A stretch of DNA of 64,000 bases from an uncultured Pelagibacteraceae bacterium (GCA_902577875.1 CACHAX010000001.1:51823-115822); one strand, 5' to 3'. Shown: positions 9,047 through 17,334, counted from the stretch's first letter. Translations and numbers: made by a program. The notes: generated from the sequence alone by a model not told the origin.

Positions 9047-9757
9047 CTATGAAAGTTTTGATCTACCACCATCGACAGCAATAATTTGTCCTGTAACCCA
9101 AGAACTGTCTTCAGTTATTAGAAATTTTGCAAGCGAAGCTGAATCTTTACCTTCTCCAAGTCTTTTTAATGGATGGGCTTTCGCTATACCATCAGCTAAA
9201 ACTTTATTTTTAAGCATTGGCTCTGCAATTTTTGAATTAGTTAAACTTGGAGCAATGCAATTTACTCTTATATTAGGAGCAAATTCTGCTGCTAAAGAAA
9301 CAGTTAATCCTTCAACAGCTGCTTTAGTTGAAGCTATAATTGCATGATTTGTAAAACCTCTTTGAGCAGCTACAGTTGAAAACAAGACAATTGATCCTTT
9401 ATTTTTTTTTAAACTTTCTTGATAACCTTTAATTAAATCTACTGCAGAATATAAATTTAGTTTCATACATTTTGTAAAATCTTGTTCTGAAACCATTCTC
9501 AAAGGCTTTAAATCAATTGAACCAACACAATAAGCTATACCTTTGATATCATCTATTTCGGATTTAATCTTTTCAACAAAACCATTTTCCAAAACATCAG
9601 AGACTGTAAATTTACAGTTTAGTTTTTCAGACAAAGATTTTGTTCTTTCTTCATCCCTACCAACTAAATGTACTTCTTTGCCGGCTGCATATAACTGTTC
9701 GGCTAAATTAGATCCGATAGATCCTGTCGCACCTACTACTAAATATTTTTCTGACAT
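9047..9757 (-). CDS. SDR-family NAD(P)-dependent oxidoreductase
   Basis: Cytoplasmic short-chain dehydrogenase of 236 residues. The nucleotide-binding motif is GATGSIGSNLAEQL with a following VGRDEER that favours NADP. The catalytic Ser is in IVLFSTVAA. The usual YxxxK is modified: the segment reads HAIIASTKAAVEG, so Lys is present but the Tyr position holds Ile. The C-terminal GQIIAVDGG motif is standard. The substrate is unknown. The missing Tyr suggests either an atypical active site or a role other than classical dehydrogenation. Its start is 27 bases from the divergent photolyase-like gene, so the two must share or interleave promoters. Confidence 0.88.
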   Translation of the reverse strand: MSEKYLVVGATGSIGSNLAEQLYAAGKEVHLVGRDEERTKSLSEKLNCKFTVSDVLENGFVEKIKSEIDDIKGIAYCVGSIDLKPLRMVSEQDFTKCMKLNLYSAVDLIKGYQESLKKNKGSIVLFSTVAAQRGFTNHAIIASTKAAVEGLTVSLAAEFAPNIRVNCIAPSLTNSKIAEPMLKNKVLADGIAKAHPLKRLGEGKDSASLAKFLITEDSSWVTGQIIAVDGGRSKLS

Positions 9758-9784
9758 AAATTTTTAAAGGGTTATATATAGTTA

Positions 9785-11275
9785 ATGAAATTATTTTTTC
9801 TACTTGGAAATCAGCTTTTCTCAGAGAAATATCTAGAAAAGTACAGAAAAGACCACTTTTTCTTTATGGCTGAAGATTATCAGCTCTGTACGTACGAAAA
9901 GCATCATAAACAAAAGATATTATTGTTCTTATCTTGCATGCGATCTCACGCAGATAGACTAAAAAAAAATAAATTTAAATTAGAATATTCTTCGATCGAG
10001 GATAAATCTTTCAAGCTGGATTACACAGAAAAATTAAAAAAAATAATTAAAGCAAAAAAAATTAAAGAAATTTCAAGTTTCGAAATTGAGGATAAGTTTT
10101 TTGAAAATAAAATTACCAATTTTTTAAAAAAGGAAAAAATTAAATGGAATATTATTCAAACACCAATGTTTTTAAATTCTAGAGAAAAATTTAAAAACTA
10201 TTTATCAAAATCAAAAAAACCTTTTATGGCAGTTTTTTATAAAGATACTAGAAGAGATTTGGATATACTCATGAAAAAAGATGGTAATCCAGAAGGAGGC
10301 AAATGGAGTTTTGACGAAGAAAATCGAAATAAACTTCCAAAAAATATATCTATACCCAAATTTCCTAAAATTACTGAGACTGTTCATACGAAAAAACTAA
10401 AAATTTTAATTGATAAAAATTTTAAAAGTCACCCAGGTAATACGAAAGATTTTTGGTTTGCTACGGAATATGATGATGTAATTAAATTATTAAATTTTTT
10501 TATTAAAGAGAAATCAAATTTATTTGGGGATTATGAAGATGCAGTTGATCAGAAAGACAATATATTATTTCATAGTGCTTTAAGTCCTTACATCAATTTA
10601 GGTCTTATCACTCCAGAATTTATAATTAAAAAAGTTTTAGATTTTCACAACAAAAATAAAATAAGATTAAATTCCTTAGAAGGTTATATTCGTCAAGTAA
10701 TCGGATGGAGAGAATTTATGAGGGGAATATATCAAAGCTATTCAAAAGAAATGGAAACTAGAAATTTTTTTAAACAAAATAGAAAAATGAAAAACTCATG
10801 GTACGAAGGAACAACAGGATTACCACCTTTAGATTATGCTATTAAAAATGCAGTGAATTATGGTTGGTCACATCATATTGAAAGGTTAATGATCTTATCA
10901 AACATAATGAATTTATGTGAAGTTAAGCCAACGTATGTTTACAAATGGTTTATGGAAATGTTTGTGGATTCCTCAGACTGGGTAATGGTCCCGAATGTTT
11001 ATGGAATGGGGCTTTTCAGTGATGGAGGAATATTTGCAACAAAACCATATATTTGCGGCTCCGCTTATTTCATGAAAATGATGGATTTTAAAAAAGGAGA
11101 ATGGTGCAATACCATGGATGGTCTTTATTGGAGATTCATTAATAGAAATAGAGCCTTCTTTTTAAAAAATCCTAGACTTTCTATGATGGTTAGAATTTTC
11201 GATAAAATGAAACCTGATAGAAAAAAATTAATTTTAGCTGAGGCAGAAAAATTTATTAAACAAAATACTGCATAG
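9785..11275 (+). CDS. Bacterial cryptochrome / (6-4) photolyase-related protein (FeS-BCP family, cluster ligands missing)
   Basis: A 496-residue flavoprotein of the PhrB/CryB group, expected to repair UV (6-4) photoproducts or sense blue light. It starts with the antenna-domain strand MKLFFLLGNQLF and has family motifs such as VFYKDTRR, GGKWSFDEENR, QVIGWREFMRG, DYAIKNAVNYGWSHHIERLMILSN and WVMVPNVYGMGLFSDGG. Relatives hold a 4Fe-4S cluster on four Cys. Here the last part contains only Cys378, Cys424 and Cys441, and the stretch that normally carries a CxxC is shortened (MMDFKKGEWCNTM), so a normal cluster is unlikely. The stop overlaps the GTG of the next gene by one base. Confidence 0.9.
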   Translation: MKLFFLLGNQLFSEKYLEKYRKDHFFFMAEDYQLCTYEKHHKQKILLFLSCMRSHADRLKKNKFKLEYSSIEDKSFKLDYTEKLKKIIKAKKIKEISSFEIEDKFFENKITNFLKKEKIKWNIIQTPMFLNSREKFKNYLSKSKKPFMAVFYKDTRRDLDILMKKDGNPEGGKWSFDEENRNKLPKNISIPKFPKITETVHTKKLKILIDKNFKSHPGNTKDFWFATEYDDVIKLLNFFIKEKSNLFGDYEDAVDQKDNILFHSALSPYINLGLITPEFIIKKVLDFHNKNKIRLNSLEGYIRQVIGWREFMRGIYQSYSKEMETRNFFKQNRKMKNSWYEGTTGLPPLDYAIKNAVNYGWSHHIERLMILSNIMNLCEVKPTYVYKWFMEMFVDSSDWVMVPNVYGMGLFSDGGIFATKPYICGSAYFMKMMDFKKGEWCNTMDGLYWRFINRNRAFFLKNPRLSMMVRIFDKMKPDRKKLILAEAEKFIKQNTA

Positions 11276-11403
11276 TGAGAAAAGAAAATTTACCCACAAA
11301 AATTTGCCCTGTATGTAAGAGACCTTTTACTTGGAGAAAAAAATGGAAATTAAATTGGGATAAAGTGAAATATTGTTCTAAGAAATGTTCAAAAAATAAC
11401 TAA
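11275..11403 (+). CDS. DUF2256 small zinc-ribbon-like protein
   Basis: A 42-residue protein read from a GTG that overlaps the TAG stop of the photolyase-like gene (TAGTG) to a TAA at 11401-11403. It carries KICPVCKRPFTWRKKW followed by WDKVKYCSKKCSKNN, which matches the DUF2256 pattern of two CxxC-type pairs around a Trp-rich core. Four Cys (11, 14, 34, 38) could bind zinc. The family has no assigned function; it is often found next to cryptochrome/photolyase-type genes, as here. The tight overlap implies translational coupling and therefore a shared process. Its end abuts the end of the convergent gene with no spacer. Confidence 0.85.
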   Translation: MRKENLPTKICPVCKRPFTWRKKWKLNWDKVKYCSKKCSKNN

Positions 11404-11634
11404 TTAACAACAAGAGCAGCTTTTCTTTTTCTCTGGTTTTTTTGCTTCAATCACTTCTTCTTTAGGGGCCGATTGTTCAAGAATTTTTGCTGCTACAGCT
11501 TCTTTCTCTTTTAATATTTTATTTTCAATGTATGCGTAAAGAGAGTTGAAACCTAATTTTGAAGCTTTTTTTTCTTCATAATTCCTTCTGCCTTTAAGAT
11601 TTTCAATAATTTCAAGAACTTGCGGATTATTCAT
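11404..11634 (-). CDS. Small charged protein with Cys-rich C-terminus, unknown function
   Basis: I do not recognise a family for this 76-residue protein. The first 45 residues look like a helical, soluble segment (NNPQVLEIIENLKGRRNYEEKK then YAYIENKI). The second part is low-complexity Glu/Lys/Ala/Pro, and the protein ends in KKKSCSCC, three Cys in the last four residues. Such an end could bind a metal or be modified, but nothing proves it. Codon use and composition match neighbours, and it fills the space between two real genes without overlap, so I take it as genuine. It lies 41 bases downstream of the short photolyase-like gene and may be co-transcribed with it. Confidence 0.65.
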   Translation of the reverse strand: MNNPQVLEIIENLKGRRNYEEKKASKLGFNSLYAYIENKILKEKEAVAAKILEQSAPKEEVIEAKKPEKKKSCSCC

Positions 11635-11675
11635 ATTATTGTTATCTCATAATTTTGATAATTTACAATAGTTCT

Positions 11676-12818
11676 TTAAAAAAATTCTTTAATTATAGTT
11701 GGTATGTACTTTTTGAAATTAAAAAAACCTTTATTGCAATATTTCCAAGAACTTCGGTCTAAATTACGATAAAGAAATTTTATATTATTTATTCCTTGAG
11801 AAGTTAAAAAATCTAAGTTTTCTCCAACACAAGGATAAAAAAAATAACTATTCTCAATTGTTTTAAGGTTACCAATATCAATAATTTCACAATCCAAAGA
11901 TTTTTCATCCAACCTTCTTTTTTGATCCTGAATTAAATTAGTCTTAAATTTCATTGTTTTTTCACTAAGTTTAATATTTCTACTGTCGTTATTATTATTT
12001 ACTAAATAAATCTTTTTAAATTTATGGTCTTTGAAATCAGTCAACTCAAAAGAAAGATTATTATCAAAAATAATTAAATTTTGCTCATCCAAACTTACTG
12101 GATTACTAAAATCTTTTAAGACAGCCTTGTATATTTTCTCGCTAACTTTAGGTGGTGCATTTTCATTTAAATTAATGTTATTAAATCTGTTATTAGTAAA
12201 TTTTTTTATATTCCATTCACTTGCCAAATAATGCTTACCTTGTGTTTGTATCCCAGCAACCCATCTCCATCCCAATGTATTAGATGCTGCATCTCCATCA
12301 TAGAGATGCTTCATAAAAAATTCAGCTCCTAATTGCCAAGGTAAATTTAAAGTGAAAATCCAGATACTGGCAAACCACATTCTTGTATGATTATGAAGGT
12401 AATTAAATTCTTTTAATTCTTTAACCCATTCATTAAAACATTCTATATTTGTATTTCCATCAATGGCATTTAAATAATCTTTATTATCTTTGTATTTTTC
12501 TCTTATAATTTTTAGTTCTATTAGGTAATCTGTCCATACATTGGGTCTTAATTCTAACCATCCTTTCCAATAAGTACGCCACAAAACCTCCTGAATAAAT
12601 TTTTCATTTTTAGAAAATGAAAATTTTTTTAAGGCTTTATCTATAACTTCTAACTCATTTAATATTCCATGAGATATATATGGAGAAATACAGGATATAT
12701 TTGATCTTTTATCTGGACCAAAATCAAAATTTCTCAATCTCGAATATTCAGAAAGATTGTTTTCAACAAAATTATCTAGTTTATTAGTGGCTTGCGCCCT
12801 ACTTGGTTCAAAATTCAT
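11676..12818 (-). CDS. Photolyase-family FAD-domain protein with rearranged domain order
   Basis: A 380-residue protein whose first 240 residues are the catalytic FAD-binding domain of DNA photolyases and cryptochromes: ISPYISHGILN, FIQEVLWRTYWKGW, FNYLHNHTRMWFAS, and DGDAASNTLGWRWVAG. The usual N-terminal antenna domain is absent. Residues about 245-380 instead form an alpha/beta-looking region (NLIIFDNNLSFE, KKIYLVNNNN, a long helix QDQKRRLDEKSL, CEIIDIGN). This resembles the strand-helix order of an antenna domain placed after the catalytic domain. It could repair pyrimidine dimers or act in signalling. It sits in a minus-strand run with argG, 6 bases downstream of it. Confidence 0.87.
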   Translation of the reverse strand: MNFEPSRAQATNKLDNFVENNLSEYSRLRNFDFGPDKRSNISCISPYISHGILNELEVIDKALKKFSFSKNEKFIQEVLWRTYWKGWLELRPNVWTDYLIELKIIREKYKDNKDYLNAIDGNTNIECFNEWVKELKEFNYLHNHTRMWFASIWIFTLNLPWQLGAEFFMKHLYDGDAASNTLGWRWVAGIQTQGKHYLASEWNIKKFTNNRFNNINLNENAPPKVSEKIYKAVLKDFSNPVSLDEQNLIIFDNNLSFELTDFKDHKFKKIYLVNNNNDSRNIKLSEKTMKFKTNLIQDQKRRLDEKSLDCEIIDIGNLKTIENSYFFYPCVGENLDFLTSQGINNIKFLYRNLDRSSWKYCNKGFFNFKKYIPTIIKEFF

Positions 12819-12824
12819 GATATT

Positions 12825-14009
12825 TTATTTTAATTTTTTCTTGTGAAAATTAATAAATCTTTCAACATTTGATTTATTAAAAGTTTTATTTTCCTCAAAT
12901 GAAACTTTTTTCATAGAATAAGCTGAACTTTTAGTTATTCTTGAATGAATAATAACATTCCCTTTAAATAACCTCAATTTAACTGATCCATTAACTTTAC
13001 TTCTCTTAAGATCTACAATTCTTTGTAATTTAAATCTCTCTTTAGAAAACCAATATCCATTGTAAATCAGTTCCGCATATCTAGGCATAATTTTTTCTTT
13101 CTTATGCATTGTGTCTTTATCAAGTGTAACAGACTCTATAGCCCTATGAGCGTGCATTAATAAAGTTCCGCCTGGTGTTTCGTATACACCTCTTGATTTT
13201 ATACCGATAAATCTATTTTCTACTAGGTCAACTCTTCCAACAGCATTTTTTCCAGCTATGTCGTTTAATTTTCCAAGCAATTTAGATGGAGATAATTTTT
13301 TCCCATTCACTGCAATCGGATCTCCACTTTTAAAGTCTATTTTTACAATTGAAGATTTATTAGGTGCTTTTTCCGGAGATACTGTTCTTTGAAAGATAAA
13401 GTCAGGTGCGGAGTTTTTTGGATTTTCTAACAACTTTCCTTCTGTTGATGTATGAAAAATATTATCGTCTACTGAAAAAGGTGGAGCTCCTTTCTTGTCT
13501 TTAGGTATTTCAATTTTATTTTTTTTTGCATAATTTATTAGATCTGATCTAGACTTCAGTTTCCAAATTCTCCAAGGCGCGATAATTTTTATTTTAGGAC
13601 CAAAATAATGATAACCTAACTCAAATCTTACTTGATCATTTCCTTTTCCTGTTGATCCATGAGACACAGCATAGGCATTAAATTTTTTAGCAATTCTAAT
13701 TTGATCTTTGGCTATTAAAGGTCTAGCAATTGAGGTTCCAAGCAAATAAACACCCTCATATATTGCATGGCCCCTAATCATTGGATAAACATAATCTTTT
13801 ACAAATATATCTTTTAGATCTTGAATAATAATATTTTTTACACCAAGTTTTTTTGCATTTCTGAAAATTTTATTTCTATCTATTTCTTGACCAATGTCTG
13901 CAGTATAACAAATTACTTCTGCATCATAATTTTCCTGTAACCATTTTAATATTATTGATGTGTCCAAACCGCCAGAATAGGCAAGAACTATCTTTTTCTT
14001 TGATTTCAT
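12825..14009 (-). CDS. argG: Argininosuccinate synthase
   Basis: Joins citrulline and aspartate, using ATP, in arginine synthesis in the cytoplasm. The 394-residue length is standard. The N-terminal ATP motif AYSGGLDTS (residues 10-18) is intact, followed by TADIGQE, GTSIARPLIA, the citrulline/aspartate loop HGSTGKGNDQVRFE, and DLVENRFIGIKSRGVYETPGG. The gene follows ialB by 3 bases and precedes the photolyase-like gene by 6, so all are probably on one mRNA, an arrangement with no obvious pathway logic and typical of a streamlined genome. argH is not in the window. Confidence 0.97.
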   Translation of the reverse strand: MKSKKKIVLAYSGGLDTSIILKWLQENYDAEVICYTADIGQEIDRNKIFRNAKKLGVKNIIIQDLKDIFVKDYVYPMIRGHAIYEGVYLLGTSIARPLIAKDQIRIAKKFNAYAVSHGSTGKGNDQVRFELGYHYFGPKIKIIAPWRIWKLKSRSDLINYAKKNKIEIPKDKKGAPPFSVDDNIFHTSTEGKLLENPKNSAPDFIFQRTVSPEKAPNKSSIVKIDFKSGDPIAVNGKKLSPSKLLGKLNDIAGKNAVGRVDLVENRFIGIKSRGVYETPGGTLLMHAHRAIESVTLDKDTMHKKEKIMPRYAELIYNGYWFSKERFKLQRIVDLKRSKVNGSVKLRLFKGNVIIHSRITKSSAYSMKKVSFEENKTFNKSNVERFINFHKKKLK

Positions 14010-14012
14010 TAT

Positions 14013-14513
14013 TTAACTACAGCTTTTTTTAGCTGCGTTATATGCTTTAGTGAAGCCCATCAAAGAATAATGATCAATTGTTTGCGAACCAGATTTATTA
14101 TATCCAGTAACCATTAATCTTGAGGCCTTTTTCATTCTGCTTACAACTTTTCTTTCAATTTTATTACTTGAAATCCATGCAAAATTATCTTGAGCTATAT
14201 CAAATTTATATTTTGATTTACCAGAGCTAGCTGTAATTGAATTTTGACTATTGTATTCATAGCCTGAGGTTGTGCTTACTTCGTCTTTAATTTTTTCTGA
14301 TGGTCTGAAAGTTACAAATAATCTTGCATCTCTATCATTTTTTTTAGGAGATTGAAGAACAGGTTTAGATTGAGCAAAACATACTTTACTATCTCCACTA
14401 GTAACAATAATTGCATCCCAGTCTTTAAATGTTCCTATTTTATTTAATTCTTCTGAATAAGAAGTTGATCCAAATAAGAGAATAAAAAAAATTATTTTAA
14501 AAATTATGGACAT
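14013..14513 (-). CDS. Invasion-associated locus B (IalB) family periplasmic protein
   Basis: A 166-residue secreted protein. The first 20 residues (MSIIFKIIFFILLFGSTSYS) are a signal peptide. The mature part has the family pattern GTFKDWDAIIVTSGDSKVC followed by FAQSKP, a DARLFVTFRP strand and a late Trp (DNFAWISS). IalB proteins are widespread in Alphaproteobacteria; the name comes from Bartonella, but free-living bacteria carry them and the function is not known. Two Cys (in KVCFA and at the second-last position) could form a disulfide. Its start overlaps the end of the upstream aldo/keto reductase by 10 bases. Confidence 0.8.
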   Translation of the reverse strand: MSIIFKIIFFILLFGSTSYSEELNKIGTFKDWDAIIVTSGDSKVCFAQSKPVLQSPKKNDRDARLFVTFRPSEKIKDEVSTTSGYEYNSQNSITASSGKSKYKFDIAQDNFAWISSNKIERKVVSRMKKASRLMVTGYNKSGSQTIDHYSLMGFTKAYNAAKKSCS

Positions 14514-15538
14514 GGATTTGGATATTTTTTTTGAATTTCATTAATTTCATTAATTATTTCTTTATCAAGATTCACTTTTACACTTTCTATATTTGTTTTC
14601 AACTGCTCCATTGTTGTTGCACCAATAATAACGCTAGACATAAAATCCTGTATCTCACAAAATTTTATACACATTTGACTCATATCAATGTTGTATTTTT
14701 CACTAATATTAAAATACTCATCAACAGCTTCGTTAGTATTTGGTTTTCGATATCTTGTCCAAAAATCCCAATCTCTTTCCATCCGAGATCCTTTTGGAAA
14801 TTGCTTATTTCTATATTTACCACTTAAAAAACCACTGGCTAAAGGAGAATAAGATAAACAGCCAATATTTTCTCTTATAGACACCTCAGCTAATCCAACT
14901 TCATATGACCTATTTAATAAACTATAGGGATTTTGTATGGACATCATTCTTGGCAAACTCTTTTCCTTTGAGAGTTTGAGATAATTCATAACACCCCAAG
15001 GAGTTTCATTAGATAAACCTACATGTCTAATTTTACCTTGCTCAATATACTTTTGTAATTCAACCAACACGTCTTCGAATTTATTCCATTCATTTTCTTT
15101 ATGCACATAACCAAGTCTTCCAAAATTGTTTACATTTCTTTCTGGCCAATGAAGCTGATATAAATCTATATAATCAGTTTTAAGTCTTTTAAGACTGTTA
15201 TGAAGTGCAGTTTCGAGATTCTTCCCTACAAAACTATTTTCACCATTTCTAATATAATCTCTTGCAGGACCACAAACTTTAGTTGCAAGTATCACATCTT
15301 TTCTTTTTTTTGTTCTTTCAAACCAATTTCCAATGATCGTCTCTGTATGACCAAAAGTTTCAGCTTTAGGAGGTACCGCATAAAGTTCTGCTGTATCCCA
15401 AAAATTAACCCCATTTTCCAGTGAGAAATCCATTTGTTCGAAGGCCTCTTCTTGGCTATTTTGTTCACCCCAAGTCATTGTGCCGAGACAAATTGTGCTA
15501 ATATCTATATCAGTTGTTCCTAATTTTTTATAATTCAT
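14504..15538 (-). CDS. Aldo/keto reductase (Tas-like)
   Basis: Cytoplasmic NADPH-dependent reductase of carbonyls, 344 residues. The TIM-barrel family motifs are clear: LGTTDIDISTICLGTMTWGEQ at the N-terminus (read in two overlapping pieces), NFWDTAELYAVPP with catalytic Asp and Tyr, DVILATKVCGP, DYIDLYQLHWP, VGLSNETPWG and the C-terminal SVIIGATTMEQL that contacts the cofactor. The extended loop with a multi-residue insertion and the WGEQN start place it close to E. coli Tas. The physiological substrate is not known. It is the first gene of a minus-strand run and faces the BI-1 gene across a 72-base divergent gap. Confidence 0.9.
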   Translation of the reverse strand: MNYKKLGTTDIDISTICLGTMTWGEQNSQEEAFEQMDFSLENGVNFWDTAELYAVPPKAETFGHTETIIGNWFERTKKRKDVILATKVCGPARDYIRNGENSFVGKNLETALHNSLKRLKTDYIDLYQLHWPERNVNNFGRLGYVHKENEWNKFEDVLVELQKYIEQGKIRHVGLSNETPWGVMNYLKLSKEKSLPRMMSIQNPYSLLNRSYEVGLAEVSIRENIGCLSYSPLASGFLSGKYRNKQFPKGSRMERDWDFWTRYRKPNTNEAVDEYFNISEKYNIDMSQMCIKFCEIQDFMSSVIIGATTMEQLKTNIESVKVNLDKEIINEINEIQKKYPNPCP

Positions 15539-15610
15539 TAAATATTAAGTATTTGTTACCTATATTTTGACTGCTTGAAAAAATTTAAATTTATTACTAT
15601 ATATTTAATT

Positions 15611-16369
15611 ATGGAATTCAATAAAGACAATATTTTAAATAGATCGACGACAGCAAAAAAAGCCGTTGTGATGGATGAAGGCCTTAGAGCCTACATGCTT
15701 AAAGTTTACAACTACATGGCAACTGGAGTTTTGCTAACGGGAATCATTGCATTGCTATCTTTTAAAATGTCAGTAGTTACAGATGCAAGTGGATCAATAG
15801 TTGCTTTAACTGAGTTCGGAAATGCAATTTATCTATCAGGACTCAAATGGGTGGTTATGTTAGCTCCTCTCGGAATTGTTTTTTATATGAGTTTTGGGAT
15901 AAATAAAATGAGCTCTTCAAAAGCTCAAACTACTTTTTGGATTTTTGCAGCTTTGATGGGTTTATCACTATCATCAATATTATTAGTTTACACAGGACTT
16001 AGTGTGACGAGAGTATTTTTCATATCTTCAGCAACATTTGGAGCTATGAGTATATATGGTTACACAACTAAAAGAGACCTCACAAAATTTGGATCATTCT
16101 TAATGATGGGTTTGATCGGTATTATAATCGCATCTTTAGTAAATATTTTCTTAAAATCTTCAATGATGTACTTTGCTATTTCAATCATTGGAGTTCTTAT
16201 ATTTGTTGGATTAACTGCATACGATACACAAAAAATTAAGAATATGTACGCAGCATCAGATTCAGGTGAGGTAATTGGTAAGAAAGCTGTTATGGGAGCT
16301 TTAACATTATACTTAGATTTTATAAATTTATTTATAATGCTTTTAAGATTGTTTGGTCAAAGAAGATAA
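15611..16369 (+). CDS. Bax inhibitor-1 (BI-1)/YccA family membrane protein
   Basis: Inner-membrane protein of 252 residues with about seven hydrophobic helices. Family marks include the N-terminal MDEGLRAYMLKVYNYMATG, GATFGAMS-like SSATFGAMSIYG, GLTAYDTQKIK with the conserved Asp, and the end GALTLYLDFINLFIMLLRLFG. Bacterial members such as YccA modulate FtsH proteolysis, and others act as pH-dependent calcium leaks. Which applies here is unknown. I place the start at the ATG at 15611, because the frame continues to 15575 but the added 12 residues are unlike the family's charged N-terminus. It is a single-gene unit between two minus-strand units. Confidence 0.92.
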   Translation: MEFNKDNILNRSTTAKKAVVMDEGLRAYMLKVYNYMATGVLLTGIIALLSFKMSVVTDASGSIVALTEFGNAIYLSGLKWVVMLAPLGIVFYMSFGINKMSSSKAQTTFWIFAALMGLSLSSILLVYTGLSVTRVFFISSATFGAMSIYGYTTKRDLTKFGSFLMMGLIGIIIASLVNIFLKSSMMYFAISIIGVLIFVGLTAYDTQKIKNMYAASDSGEVIGKKAVMGALTLYLDFINLFIMLLRLFGQRR

Positions 16370-16371
16370 AT

Positions 16372-16387
16372 AAAAACTATAGTTTTT
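16372..16387. terminator. Possible bidirectional stop signal between convergent genes
   Basis: A perfect 16-base palindrome AAAAACTATAGTTTTT sits across the ends of the BI-1 gene (stop at 16367-16369) and the DUF2794 gene (stop at 16377-16379). It has an A-run on one side and a T-run on the other, so each strand reads as a weak hairpin followed by U residues. The stem is AT-rich and has no loop, so it would be weak. Confidence 0.35.
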
Positions 16388-16712
16388 TCCAATTTGTTTT
16401 TTTTAGAAGTATTTCTAAATCATAAGCATTATTTAAAATTTTACCATTTCTATCAGTTATTAAATATTTCAAATTCTTATTAGAAAATTTAAAATTTTTA
16501 CTAATGTTGTAGATAGCTTTTTCTGCTGCATTTTTAAAAATACTAAAACTTACTCTTTTACTTGATATAGAGAGGCCATAGTCTTTCCAAGATCCTTCAG
16601 ATACCATTTTAGCATATAGGTCTAAAATAATTTTTAGTTCTTTTTTTTCAAAAAAATACTTTTGGTTTTGTTCTTTATTTGAATTATTTATTACTAATTT
16701 TAAATTACTCAT
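16377..16712 (-). CDS. DUF2794 domain-containing protein
   Basis: A 111-residue soluble protein of a family known mainly from Alphaproteobacteria and without assigned function. The recognisable core is FEKKELKIILDLYAKMVSEG followed by WKDYGLSI, VSFSIFKNAAEKAIYNISK and a final block KYLITDRNGKILNNAYDLEILL. No signal peptide or membrane segment is seen. The start overlaps the end of yciB by 8 bases, so the two are co-expressed. Length and composition agree with the family. Confidence 0.82.
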   Translation of the reverse strand: MSNLKLVINNSNKEQNQKYFFEKKELKIILDLYAKMVSEGSWKDYGLSISSKRVSFSIFKNAAEKAIYNISKNFKFSNKNLKYLITDRNGKILNNAYDLEILLKKTNWKKL

Positions 16713-17256
16713 TTAATTTGTGTTTATTAATCAACCCAACTTGTGATGCTGTAAAGATGAATGTAATTGGTAGCATTCCCCAAACTTTAAAGTTGACCCA
16801 AAATTCTTCTGTTTGAGTTCTCCAAACAATTTCATTTAATATAGCTAAAAAAATAAAAAAATAAGTCCATCTGTTATTCAAAATTTTCCAACCTTCATCG
16901 GACATTGGCAGTGTTTTTCCAAGTATTAATTTTAAAACTGGTTCATTGGTGAAGTATTTTCCAAAGAATAAAGCTAAGGCAAATAAAATATTTATAATAG
17001 TAGGTTTCATATAAATAAAAATTGGATTATCAAAATAAATCGTTAAACCTCCAAATAGAGTAATTAAAATTCCTCCTAACAAAGGAACCATCGGAACTTT
17101 TTTTTCTAGTATCCAAACCAATAGAACAGAAATTATTGTTGCGACAATTAGAGGTGGTATTGCAACTTTTAAATTTTTATCACTGTTATAATAAAATAAG
17201 AAAAAAATAGCTAAAGGCCCAACGTCTGTAATGAATTTTAGAAGTGATTTATTCAC
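16705..17256 (-). CDS. yciB: Septation protein A / YciB inner-membrane protein
   Basis: Inner-membrane protein of 183 residues with five hydrophobic segments. It shows the IspZ/YciB pattern: LLKFITDVGPLAIFFLFYY at the start, LGGILITLFGGLTIYF, FMKPT-like YMKPTIINILFALALFFG, NNRWTYFFIFLAILNEIVWR and a closing FWVNFKVWG. The family affects septation and envelope synthesis in Shigella and E. coli. The mechanism is unclear. It is divergent from hspQ with a 78-base gap that is nearly pure AT and in which I cannot define a promoter with confidence. Confidence 0.92.
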   Translation of the reverse strand: MNKSLLKFITDVGPLAIFFLFYYNSDKNLKVAIPPLIVATIISVLLVWILEKKVPMVPLLGGILITLFGGLTIYFDNPIFIYMKPTIINILFALALFFGKYFTNEPVLKLILGKTLPMSDEGWKILNNRWTYFFIFLAILNEIVWRTQTEEFWVNFKVWGMLPITFIFTASQVGLINKHKLNE

Positions 17257-17334
17257 TGCTACATATTAACAGATTAACAAAACATTTATATTTTTTTTAT
17301 TGATTTTTTTCATCAAATATCCATATTTAATATC

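Noticed and set aside
15575..15610. Longer start for the BI-1 protein
   Set aside because: The extra 12 residues have no similarity to the family's charged N-terminus and run into the divergent promoter region.
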